Shown in pieces: positions 1 to 9,926 of a stretch of 32,949 nucleotides of DNA. Origin of the DNA: Gnetum montanum (taxonomy: Eukaryota > Streptophyta > Gnetopsida > Gnetales > Gnetaceae); the NCBI GenBank assembly GCA_015680685.1, contig MNCI01029508.1, positions 124,759 to 157,707 on the forward strand, written 5' to 3'. The translations under genes and the position numbers were made by a program. The notes under the pieces were generated by a model. The model was not told the origin of the DNA, ran no database searches, and worked only from the letters and a program-made list of their open reading frames with translations. How positions within the stretch are numbered: the first letter of the stretch is position 1; each line of letters begins with the position of its first letter.

Positions 1-457
1 GCATCATTTTCCACAATTCACGCAAGGGAGTTTTTCAAATTTTTCTCTACGACTTACGAGTGTGATACCCTTTCTTTTCTACCTATATCTCGCTTGCTGG
101 TACTTCGATTTTAATTCCGTTTGAACCTGCTTGAACCCAGAGTGTTCATCTTAGTCGTGGGGGAGGAACACCTACCAAATAGTGCCTAAACTTTTTGGAA
201 TTTATCATCGCCCAAAGGACATTATCCAGGGTAATTAGTTATAACATTTAGAATAATTATGTCAAAAAATCATTAAATCCCTTTAGGTACACCGGGAAAT
301 TAAGATTGGAAACCACCTAAGTAAAACAGACTCATTATTACAATCTTTCGGGTAATATCACACAAAGATAAAATAAATTAATTAATTAAGGCAAGAATTA
401 AGGTATAAATTAACTTCAAAAATAACCTTACTAACGCTTAGCCCCGTGTGATTGCAG
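1..457 (+). other. E1 internal leader upstream of ORF2
   Basis: Non-coding stretch of element E1 leading to its second ORF. It aligns by eye with 18090-18548 of element BC and with the minus strand of M around 23200-22778. Shared landmarks are a phrase like 'gagtgttcatcttagt' followed by a G-rich tract (GGGGGAGG at 159-166), and later 'aaggtataaatt' and 'aataaccttactaacg' just before the ATG. The rest of E1 (5' LTR, gag) lies left of the window. No coding potential is seen here. Confidence 0.7.
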
Positions 458-3199
458 ATGGTCCCAAAACATGGACAACAGGAAGGTCCTGCTCAAGGTG
501 GAAGTAAATGACCTAGGAGAGGTGGAAGACAAGATCCTGCCAGACAACATGCAGAATAGGAGGAACAATTATTTAGCATTCATCAAGAGGACCCTCCTAC
601 TGTACAGTCTAGGCGAGTAAAAGGAGGAGCTACTACAGCACCTGAACAGGGACAACATCTCACATTGCCCCAGGATTATGTTCAGGCTATCCACGAAAGG
701 TCCACACTCGCTACAGTGATTGTAGAATTAAAATTTGAATCCTTTGCAGAATTTCCTCCTACGGCTATTAGGGATCACCTCAAGGGATCTCCCTTATGGC
801 CTATCCTCTCTAAAAGTGGTGCCTAGTACCTAGGGGAGACGTACCAATTCTGGCACAACAGAGAACAAGCCACCACTGTAAATATTTGTGGTGTGACAGT
901 CGATTTCTACACACAGGCCATTTCAAAATTATTAAACCTTCTAAATATAGGGCCAAAGGTTGCTCAGTTATCTACTTATTCAGATCCCGATGGACAACGA
1001 GTTTGGTTGGAAAGGACGTATGGCAGGGACAATACATTTGGAGAGTTGATGACGGAGGAGAGGATCTACTTCAAAATTGGAACATATCACCTCTTCCCCA
1101 TGAAGGGCTTAAAAAGAATATCAATGTATGTGGCAAGAGGATGTGCAGTGCTGATGGGAAAGGTTAATGCTAACCTGCCCCATCTATACTTAACGGAGAT
1201 CCTGAGGTAATTCGAGGAATGGAAGACAGGGAAGATGGCGTTTCCCTTCCCTTGTCTTATCAAAAAGCTCTGCCGACATGTTGGTATCAAGGGGTACACT
1301 AATGATGTCCTCCAAAAATCCCATAATGCTTCATATGCTAAATTATTAAAGCCACCAGCTACAAGAAAAATTGATGGTGAGACGCTGGGACCAGAACAAG
1401 AATAAGAACAAATGGTTGGACCAACTGTGACCCAACTTGCAGGACCCAGCCAACGTCCAAGTATGGAACCCGACCAACAACAGGAAGTAGGGCTTAGCAT
1501 GGGCCAGGATCAACCACCACCACTGCAAGACTATAGATCATTGATGAGCCATCTCAAGGCCATTACAGAGATATTCAATTGGGAAATTCGTGATGACACA
1601 AATCTATTCCGTGTCATTGATGATGTCATACAACCCATAGTTTTTTTGGATTGCACAAGGGGTGAAGTTTCTATTCATACAACAGGAGGGGAAATTACTT
1701 GGTCACAACAGATCTCAGGAAACGCTGCATCTTTTCAAGTGTAATTAGAAACTGGTGAAGGGGCCACAATGGTGGTCATGCAACACCAGGACGCAATGGG
1801 AGCCACAAAAGTGGTCGCAGACCACATCAAAGAATCATTCAATGTACCTGTTGTACCATTGACAAATCTCACAGGAGCATGGGATGCTCAAACTTTGTCC
1901 AGAACCTCAATGACTCCTGCAGAACATGAGGATGCACTTGATCAATTACTCCAAATAGGATAAGTAATGACATCCCTATTTGACATCCCTCAGGATGTTA
2001 CGAGAATTCAATCAGACCTCATTTCTACAAAGGGGAAGCTGGTCTTAACAAAAGTGAGGGACGAGCATGCTGAAGCAAAAGTGCAGAAATTACAAGAGCA
2101 ACTCGTGGCCCTACAAGTAGCACAGCGAGACCCTTTGCAATTTGTTCCCATAGACCAACTAGAAAATTTCAAAACTGTGCAACTAACCAAGCTAATAACG
2201 GAGAATAAAATGGTGGCTGAGGAAAAAGAGAAGGCTGTTTGGGATGCCTCTACAACACAGGCACAAACTCATGTGCATATCAAGGCACTCAACGTCTTAT
2301 AGGAGAAGTAGAAGAATGTTCTCGAGGAACACTTTCATTAGTTGCGAGAACAGTTTATCTGGGTTAACCAAGACATAAGCCTTTTAGCCAGGGAGAATCG
2401 AACCCTCTTAATGGAGGAGGTACGCGCAATTCGTCAAAAGACAGTCATCGAAATAAGCACGTTAAAAAATGAGGCTAAACAGCATGAAAATCTAAAGGAT
2501 CACTTCCGAGACCAGGTGGGGATGTACAAACAAATCCTTGAGAAGGAGATCCATTTGGCCAAGGCCCACATCAACGCTATCAGTGCTCAACACACTAACT
2601 AGCAAGCCATATTGGACACATATGTGTTTACCCACCAGGTGGAAGTTAAGAACTGGGACCTGCAGATTTAGGATCTGATAGAATACATGGAGTTGGAAAA
2701 CTTGCAGTATGCCAACCTTACCATGTTAATAGCAGAGTGCCCGAGGATAGAGCTTGAACAACGAGTAGCAACCACCTACAACAAATACGAAGGAGAATTT
2801 GCAGAATGTAAGAAGTTGTTGGAAAAACTGGAGATTGCAAATTCTGAACTTGAGGTGGTGAAAGCAAGCTACCAAGGATAAAAAGATATGACAATAGATT
2901 TGGATCGATAGCTTGTGGATTTCCAATAATATAGAGACAAAGCTAGAGCCTACGAGGAGGAATGGTGGGTATTCACGGCTTGGTATGTCAAGGCCAATCA
3001 AATGTTTCTGCAACTACCCTGTCCATGGGAAGTGCCAACTCCGTCAAACATTGGAACATTAGCATGGATGGCACAAGACCCTTGGACCGAAGAGAAGAAG
3101 CTCCAGGCCATACTCCAACGCCATCAAGTCTCAAAACCTGGAGCACAAGACAAAGGGAAAGCACCATTGTAGGAGCCACCGCCACCAGGAACTACATGA
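458..3199 (+). pseudogene. E1 ORF2: ~913-codon retrotransposon protein, coiled-coil, decayed
   Basis: One reading frame runs from ATG 458 to a TGA at 3197-3199 with no frameshift that I can see, but with at least fifteen in-frame stops (e.g. 509, 557, 824, 1208, 1403, 1742, 1961, 2300, 2600, 2879). The start is chosen because BC (ATG 18549) and M (ATG 22777, minus) begin alike (M-V/A-P/L-K ... AQGG). The stop is also conserved in BC. Residues ~145-280 form a globular block with TVDFYTQAISKLL, GTYHLFPMKGL, VARGCAVLMG and FPCLIKKLC. It resembles the 'putative plant transposon protein' domain found near Athila-type elements; that match is from memory. A P/Q-rich linker follows (~310-350). From ~480 to ~830 the sequence is rich in E, K, Q and L and reads as a long coiled coil. 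The role is unknown; it occupies the place where Athila-like elements carry an extra ORF. Many stops are explained by C-to-T or G-to-A changes. Not functional as it stands. Confidence 0.75.
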
Positions 3200-3365
3200 G
3201 TTCCAAAAATTTTGTAGTTGTAGCACATTCTTTGTATTGTGTCTTAATTTTTTTTTTCATCCCACACTGTGGCATAAATCCATTTTCACCATCCAATAAT
3301 CCCATACCTATCCACTTTGTAATCACTGTAACTCGAGGACAAGTTTTCATTCAGTCATGGGGGTA
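3200..3365 (+). other. E1 3' untranslated region with polypurine tract
   Basis: Non-coding sequence between ORF2 and the LTR. It is matched by 21287-21483 in BC, including 'aactcgaggacaagttttc' (BC: 'aacttgaggacaagttttc'). It ends in CATGGGGGTA at 3356-3365, directly before the LTR, which is the expected place for the plus-strand-priming polypurine tract. Confidence 0.7.
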
Positions 3366-4153
3366 TGATGAGTCATTTTTTGGACGACCGCGATATCACA
3401 TACGCAATATTGCAGCCTGTCTCCTCATCTATAAATAAGAGGTAGACAGATCAGTTAGGTATTAGTCATTTTTAGAGTTAGTTTTAGTTTTCATTTTTCT
3501 CTCAACCCTTTTTCCTCTCATTGTATGCCTGTAGTGTAGTGATTGTAATTGTACATAATCCTTTATTTGAGTGTGACGTACTTGGACACGCACATGACCG
3601 AAAATAAAGATCAAGATTACTTCATCATTGTAGCATTCACTTAGTTTAATTATTTATTTAATTTTTATTTACTACTTTCCTAGTTAATCTCTTCTCACCC
3701 TAAACTCCTATTAAACGAGGAATGAGTATGACCTGATTACGAGCATTTAAGTGTGACTACTTGGTAACCCAGTAGCATACGTAGGATCTGCACTTGGTGA
3801 TCCCAGTGGTAGTCATGCACAAAGTCCAAGATGTGTATGGATCATCGAGGAATGGATGCTCATCGCACTTAGGCTAGCTTAGACTCTCTCTCATCCTTTC
3901 TCTCTTAGCTTAGTTAATATTATCTTCCATCATCTTCAAGAGTAGCATTAGATTAGAAACCCATCATACACCTCACTCTGGACTAAACCATACATGACAA
4001 AGCTAATACTAGTCTAGGTGGGAAGACAATGAATTGTAACCTAAGGCTAACTATCTAGATGCCACAACTAGTCTTTCTACGGAGTTCGACCGGATCATGC
4101 GTGTAACACTCGTATTCATATGGTTGAGTGTAGGGGTACCTCGCCACTCATCA
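3366..4153 (+). repeat. 3' LTR of element E1 (LTR A)
   Basis: 788 bp that start TGATGAGT and end ACTCATCA, a perfect 8-bp terminal inverted repeat. A polypurine tract lies just before it. Inside are a TATA box (CTATAAATAAG, 3429-3439) and a polyadenylation signal (AATAAA, 3603-3608). The stretches 'gattgtaat' and 'aataaagatcaagattac' are shared with LTRs B and C. Sequence after 4153 changes abruptly to minus-strand reverse transcriptase of element P, so this is a true element end. The partner 5' LTR lies outside the window, so the 5-bp duplication (expected ATATC at 4154-4158) cannot be tested. Confidence 0.85.
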
Positions 4154-5010
4154 ATATCTAAAACTTAATCTACAAATGGTAAAGGAAAATGATCCTTAAA
4201 TGTTGCCATATTTAACACCCTAAAGTCGATGCAAATCCATCATTTGCCACCCTTCTTCGGTACTACTATGAGTGGGCTAACCCACTTATCTACGATTGGA
4301 TAGATGAACCTCATCTTGAGGAGTTCCTCTATCTCCTCCTTGATGATTTGCTTTAATTTAGGATTCAACCACCTCTGTGGCTACCTTCTAGGCTTCATGG
4401 CTAGGTTAGTGTAGATGTGATGATGGCATATCCTTGGATCGATTCTTGTTAGCTCTAGATATGACCAAGCAAAGGATATTGACCATTTATCTGCCACCTT
4501 CAATAGCTTTTCTTTTTGTTCAAGAGCAAGTTTGGCATTGATGATGATTGGTTTACCATTATTTAAAAATGCATACTCCATACTGATTGGTAATTTTTTT
4601 AGTTCTAAGGGCTCCAGCTTGAAGTGATCAGGGATCTCCAACTCTCCCCAATAGGTATCATCATCTTCATTAGAGAGTTGGGAATGAATTTGTTCAATTT
4701 TTTCCATGCCTTCAGCATATGCACATGTTAAGCTCTCAGTTGGCTCCATGCATATTATGTTGCTATCTAAATCAACTATCAACCATTGGGTGCCCTCTTG
4801 CTTTGTGGCTACTATGTACAGACACCTTTGAATGTTAATTTCTTGTGCACATTGATTGCATGCCTTAATGTATATGCTCTTGATGGACCAAATATTTTGC
4901 ATGTAATTGCACCTATTGTCACTATATGTGATGCATGGAATATGCTTCTTCTCAATTTTTTCTAGCTCATTTTCCTTAGATATTTCGAGAGATAGGTCCC
5001 TTATATGCAT
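4154..5010 (-). pseudogene. Element P pol: protease-RT linker and N-terminal reverse transcriptase, truncated by E1
   Basis: The minus strand from 5010 to 4381 is an open stretch of 209 codons that ends just before the RT fingers. It contains YAFLNNGKPIIINAKL, FAWSYLELTRIDP and MKPRR, matching the Athila/Tat linker that precedes RT (pattern YAFL..., P-I-I, W, I-P..C-H). Beyond stop codons the frame continues to 4154 with QRWLNPKLKQIIKEEIEELL, KWVSPLIVVPKKGGK, CIDFRVLN and TFKDHFPLPF, the first conserved blocks of gypsy RT. It stops before the first catalytic aspartate because LTR A of E1 begins at 4153. The rest of pol should lie beyond E1, outside the window. The protein lineage is clear; function is lost. 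Confidence 0.85.
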
Positions 5011-5430
5011 TCATGCATAAATCGTGCTTAACCAAGCCCTTGCCATAATGATGGAAAAGTCACTTTTGTGATTGTCCACCTTGATTACCAAAAAATTAGT
5101 AGGATAGGACCACCCAAAAACTATGGTTAGAATGTCCTCTACTAATCTTAAATGGATAGTAATCGACTGATCTACTAATTCTAAATGGATGTTGCTCTTC
5201 TTAAGAGGCGGTAGGTTCCATGCCTTGTACATATCATGGGAAATGAGGTTAACTCTAGAACTAGAGTCAAGAAGAGCTTTGCATGGCTCTTGTCCAAAAA
5301 TCTATAGATAGATGAGTGGACTTCCTAGGTCAAATTATTTTGTAGGAAGATTACAAGCCTTAATCCAATTAGAAATAGAATGGGTTAACATCATAGTGTA
5401 AATCCTAGGTAGCACTTGGTTTGAAGGACA
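5011..5430 (-). pseudogene. Element P retropepsin-like aspartic protease remnant
   Basis: Minus-strand frame continuous with the RT linker, separated only by a TGA next to 5011. At about 5237-5272 it reads CKALLDSSSRVNLIS, the position of the aspartic-protease active-site motif (D-T/S-G-A/S in the family); here the motif is D-S-S, so the glycine is replaced. Downstream ELVDQSIT, SYPTNFLVI and FSIIMARAWLSTI match the flap and the C-terminal I-I-x-G-R-x-W-L block, with G changed to A. The family processes Gag-Pol inside virus-like particles. The same protease block appears in Q (31560-31830, +) and M (~26000-25560, -). Stops make this copy inactive. Confidence 0.75.
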
Positions 5431-7900
5431 CTCGAAGGTATTTCATGCAAAGGATGAGGGTGATGGAGATGCAAGGAAATTAGTCAGAGTAGGTTGTGAG
5501 GGTTAGAGAGGATTGCTAGGATAGAAGAAAGATCATTTCCTTGATTGATTATCCAAACCACTTGGTTGAAAAACTAGTTGTAAGTGTACAACCCTTGTAG
5601 CATTTTGTTGTTGTGGCTATGAAGGAATCTCACCTTGCATAGACATAGTAGGAGGTAATTGAGTTGAAGGTGGAGGTGTAGGTGTAGAGGGATGTGAAGG
5701 ATGATAAGGATACAGATATGGTTTTTTCCCTTGAGTAGATGGTTAATGTATTTGATGGTACTCTAGAGGGTAATAGTGATGCTGGAATGCTACATAACTC
5801 ATAGAACTTCTAGGGGAGATGGGCTTTTAAACATATTTCCATATGGATCTGGTTGCCTATAAGGGTATTGTTGCCTTGGTGATGGCATTCCCCATGATTG
5901 TAGTTGATACCACTATTGGTATTGTTCATACGGTTGTGGAGGAGATCCACTTGGGTAGTAAGCTTGTTGTTGTTGGTGGAACTATCTTGGACTACCTTGA
6001 GGATAAGGTAGTTTTCTTAGAGCTTGCCTACATGCTAGGCAAGGATTCAATGCATACACTCCAGACTCTTGTAAGTGTGACACCATAGGGAAACATCCAT
6101 TTGGATGTTCATATTGACAGATGTCACATTTAATTTCATCATCAAATTTAGATTCCACAACTTCCTTTATTATAGTAGCTTTGTCCTTACCTCTTTAGTA
6201 GGCATGTTCAGATTCTTTTTGCCTCCCATGATTATGATCAATATTTTGCTCTTTGGATTCTTCGACAATCGTTAAAGAAATTTAAAAATTTTCATCCAAA
6301 GAGTCCCATAACTTGTTAACCTTGGCTAAAATATCAAAATAGATTTTTGGATGGGCAAGGTCTTTTTCTTCACCAGTTCATCAAGTGGTGACTCCTCCTC
6401 ATCACAAAATTAGACCTCTCATTTTTAAATGGAAGGATCCCTATTATATTCTTTAGCACTTTTCCTCTTTCATAGCTCACCTTCTTCTTTTGCTACCTAC
6501 TCAATTAACCTTTGGATCTAATGAGCTTTCATTTCAAATAATTTTCCTTAGACATACATCCCAAGGGTTCTTCTTATTTCTACTCTAAGCCCATCTATGA
6601 TGCGGCGAAGTTGTTCCCTCTGAGAGTAACCATGGCTAGGGCATTAGTGTAGGAGTGAATAGTATTGGCCCATGGTAGCATTCAAGGGTTCGTGTACTCC
6701 TTGTTTTCAGCCTTGGATTTAACTTCTCAAATTAGACACTCTGGAGTATATTTGATATTTTTCATTGAATAGTTCTAACATGGTAATCCATCTTCAAATA
6801 GATTCTAGCTCTAAGGATTGGTACCAATTTTTAGCTTCCTTAATGAGCATCCCTGAGAAAAGCTTAAGTTTCTAGCACTTGTTCTCTGTGTTCTATAAGG
6901 CACAGGCATCTTGAAAAGCTCATAAATGTGTCTGTGGATCAAAATTGTATCCCCCCCTCAAATCTTGGAATATAGTTCATATCTAGGCACTTGATCTAAC
7001 TATCCTTCATATGTCTAGTTGGGATTTTCACTACCTCCACAATGTTGAACATACTATGAGTTGCCAATAAAAGTTCATCATTATCACTGTGTTGATGACG
7101 TCAATGATGGTTTTGGCCACCCCTTTGATTTTGATGGCCTTCATAGTCATTGTTATTTCATCAATCACCTTCATCATGGTTGTTTCAATGGTGACTTCCA
7201 TGAGAACCATCAGATGAAGAGGAATGTTCAAAATCAGATGAAGAGGAAGGTGGACCACCACCACCACTGTAGTGTTTGCCACCACTCTTACACTTATTAT
7301 GATCACCATCCTTAGATCCCTTGTTGCTATGATGTTTACCTGAGTCCCTACCTTAGCTATCACTCTTTCCTAACCCTAGTTTATGAATAGTTAATCATAG
7401 GATTAGGTTCACACCCTTGTCATCAATAGCAAGGGGTGGAGAATCCTCATGTTGAGAACCTTCCAAGGGAGGGTCCTCATTATCCTCTTGATCTAGTAGG
7501 AACAAGGGGCTAGTTTAATTTTTCCCCTTTGTAGCTTCATGGAGCTTCTCCTAATTTTTATCTCTTTTACATTCTATTTTAGTGGAATAGTAGTTCTAAG
7601 TGTCATATCCATTCACAACATACTCCTCATGAAGATTTGCTATGCCCAACTTCTTAAGGGTTTTAAATAGCATTCTGGGCATAGATCTATCTATCGGGGT
7701 GGGGGGACGCACCAAGATGACATTTCCCTTCATATCATGCCATTGCATTTGTTCATCCTAATGTAGGATAAAGGTGAAATTTTGCACAACCTCATCTAGA
7801 TGAGTGTATACTACCTTACATTCTTGTGGGACTAGTGGTTTAGTATCTTCCAGCTTATGAGAAGAAGAATACATTTTGCAAAACAAAATGAAATTATTAG
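5431..7900 (-). pseudogene. Element P gag polyprotein remnant
   Basis: Minus-strand gag between the P leader and protease. From the N end: an acidic segment near 7600-7400; a low-complexity S/G/H/K-rich segment (~7360-7040); the core beginning DMNYIPRFEGG near 6990; a Cys-His cluster at about 6128-6093 (CDICQYEHPNGC); then a long Q/P/Y-rich tail (e.g. QPYEQYQQWYQLQSWG near 5950-5890). The order matches BC gag and M gag. In Ty3/gypsy elements Gag forms the capsid and binds the RNA. Several frameshifts and stops break the frame, so no single ORF represents it. The minus-strand ORF at 7363-7031 is a shifted frame over the low-complexity part. Confidence 0.65.
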
Positions 7901-8009
7901 TGTGCTTTTATAATTTTATGTATAATGGAAATGATATTGACCTTGAGGTTCATACAACAATATAATGATATTCACTTAGGCCTAAATAGCGCTTGTTCCA
8001 TAAACAAAG
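7901..8009 (-). other. Element P 5' leader between PBS and gag
   Basis: About 110 bp of AT-rich non-coding sequence between the primer-binding site and the gag region, read on the minus strand. It corresponds in position to 13856-13961 of BC. Confidence 0.45.
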
Positions 8010-8027
8010 TCCCTAGCAATGATGCCA
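8010..8027 (-). promoter_or_regulatory. Element P primer-binding site (tRNA-Asp type, decayed)
   Basis: The minus strand reads TGGCATCATTGCTAGGGA, one base inside the LTR end. The complement of the plant tRNA-Asp 3' end is TGGCGCCGTTGCCGGGGA; the five differences are all transitions. This fixes P's orientation (minus) and marks 8892-8029 as its 5' LTR. Confidence 0.8.
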
Positions 8028-8028
8028 A

Positions 8029-8892
8029 TGATGAGTGGCGAGGTACGACTACATCCAACCATACGAATCACAAGCATTCATGCATGATCCGATTGAATTC
8101 TACGAACTTCATCATTTCTAGTGCACTAGCCCTTTAGGAAGTGAATCTAGCCTTAAGGTTAATCATTGTCCTCCCAATTACACTTGTGTCATTCGTTGGT
8201 ATGGTTAAGTGTAACTGAGGCATTCAATTTGTATCATTTTTATGTTTTATATTTAGGTGCTTGAAATATAGATTAAAATGGATTTAATTAAATAATATAA
8301 ATAAATTAATTAACTAATCATTAAATAATCCTAACATAAGTATCTATTCCCACTTTCTATACATGTCCTAAACCCATGTATCCACTGTTGGGTGACCAAA
8401 CACTATGCTACTAGGTGTACCAAGTGATAACACTGCTAGGATCACCAAGTAAATACATGTTATGCTCAAAGCCATCATACTTATGTGTGTAATCTATCTA
8501 GCTTAATTGCTTATCCAACATAGTAACTGGAAAATAATTTATAATTAATTAAAAAAATTTAATAAATAATTGGAAACAGTAAATGCATAAATAAAATATA
8601 TAATCTATCCAAAGTATTGCAAGGTTTATCAGAAAGCTCATCTTTATTATTGCACACACTATCGTGCTTAGGTACAACAATGCTCAAATAAAGATCCGTA
8701 CACTCAATGACTCCTACTGTGGGCACTGGGGGGAAAAATTCTAACTTTCGAATAGAAAAAAATGCAAGAGCTTCATTGCTACTAAAATCTAGATTGCCAT
8801 AAATGTAACTAGTAGGCTCATATTTATAGGTGACAGACAGACACTGCGTCAACAAGGCCTCGTTGATGTAGCCAACCAATAATGACTCATCA
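8029..8892 (-). repeat. 5' LTR of element P (LTR D1)
   Basis: 864 bp bounded by TGATGAGT at 8029 and ACTCATCA at 8892. The inner edge is followed by the PBS. On the minus strand it has a TATA box (CCTATAAATATGAG, 8831-8818) and an AATAAAG-like signal downstream. The U5 end resembles the reverse complement of LTR A (TGATGAGTGGCGAGGTAC). Its outer edge (8893) abuts the middle of another LTR, so P landed inside M's 3' LTR. Confidence 0.8.
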
Positions 8893-9324
8893 CTAATGAA
8901 CAAGGAAAGTAAAGTACTTATAAATGTAACTAATTAAACTTAGAAAATAATAAGAATTATGCTAAGTAAAATAGTGAAGCTAATTGGATGCTACAATGAT
9001 GGAAAGCAATCTCGATCTTTATTTCCATCATGAACTGTGCCAAAGTACACTTCACTCGAATAAAGATTTCTAACAACTACTCAATACCATACTATGGGCA
9101 TTCACTCTATTGCTAAGCTAAAAAATTAAATTGTAATATTTTTGTTAAGGATGTAATGAATTATTATTTGGACCGTGTGCCTAAGTGTCATATTTATAGG
9201 CGAGCACGTGTCCGTGATATTGGATATTCAACATCATAGTTTATGTCCCGATATCGGGTACACAATATCACAACCTCAATATCAGATACTCGATAATGTA
9301 GTTGACAAAAAATTCACTTTATCA
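8893..9324 (-). repeat. Truncated 3' LTR of element M (LTR D2: U3, R and part of U5)
   Basis: Read on the minus strand it starts TGATAAAGTGAATT at 9324, right after a CATGGGGGTA polypurine tract. It continues through a microrepeat zone (9310-9210), a TATA box (CGCCTATAAATATGAC, 9202-9187) and 'aataaagatcgagatt' near 9020-9006, homologous to LTRs A, B and C. It stops at 8893, where P's LTR begins. The remaining U5 should lie on the far side of P. The outer terminus is decayed compared with TGATGAGT. Confidence 0.75.
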
Positions 9325-9554
9325 TACCCCCATGACTAAGTAAAAACTCATCCTCAAGTTAAAACAAAATGAGGATAGAATTCCTTACAAAATTGGAAAG
9401 TAGATTAACATGACATTGACTAACTATCTACATGACATTAACTAACTATATACATGACTCTTGAATGTTGTAGTGGTGTTTTAAAAAAATTTACATAAGA
9501 CATGATGTGATCATATTTGATAAAAAATAAAATTTGTTGGAAGTTTGATGTAGC
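9325..9554 (-). other. Element M 3' untranslated region and polypurine tract
   Basis: The minus strand from the ORF2 stop to the LTR. The last bases before the LTR are AGTCATGGGGGTA (9337-9325), the polypurine tract. 'aacttgaggatgagttttt' just before it is the same phrase seen ahead of LTRs A and C. Confidence 0.7.
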
Positions 9555-9926
9555 TTAGGTAGTTCTTGGTGGTGGTGGTTCCTCCATTAGTTACTTCCCC
9601 TTGTCATGAGGCTTTTGGAATTTGTATTAGTTCAAGAGTACTTGAAAATTTTCTTCCTCCATTTGTGAATCATGTATTGTCCATCCTTGTTGTACAATGT
9701 GTCATGGAGTGGGTACATCTCATGGGCATGTCAACTACAAAAAACATCTGATTGGCTTTGACTTACAAGGTTGCAAACTATCTCTTCCCCTCTTTAAATG
9801 CTCTAGCATTTTCACGTAATTCATGGTACTTAGACAATCTTCTAACCAAGTTTGTTGCTATATCTTTCTGCCCTTGGTAGCCAACCTTCACTACTTTCAA
9901 ATCAAAATTTTCCACCTAAAGTTTCT

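Noticed and set aside
1087-1528. Minus-strand ORFs (1087-1500, 1346-1528)
   Set aside because: Antisense to the conserved globular block and P/Q-rich linker of E1 ORF2.
2962-3438. 158-codon plus-strand ORF crossing into LTR A
   Set aside because: Out of frame with ORF2 and running across the 3' untranslated region into the LTR; no counterpart in BC.
5843-6088. 81-codon plus-strand ORF
   Set aside because: Antisense to the Q/P/Y-rich tail of P gag, which is the frame matched by BC and M.
7031-7363. Open stretches on both strands (7031-7363 minus, 7061-7315 plus)
   Set aside because: They lie over the S/G/H-rich low-complexity part of P gag. Another minus-strand frame there (SSSSDFEHSSSSDGSHGS) continues into the gag core and matches BC, so these are shadows.
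8029-9324. A single 1.3-kb LTR shared by two elements (tandem recombinant)
   Set aside because: A complete LTR terminus at 8892 and repeated TATA and polyadenylation landmarks show two LTRs, one nested in the other.
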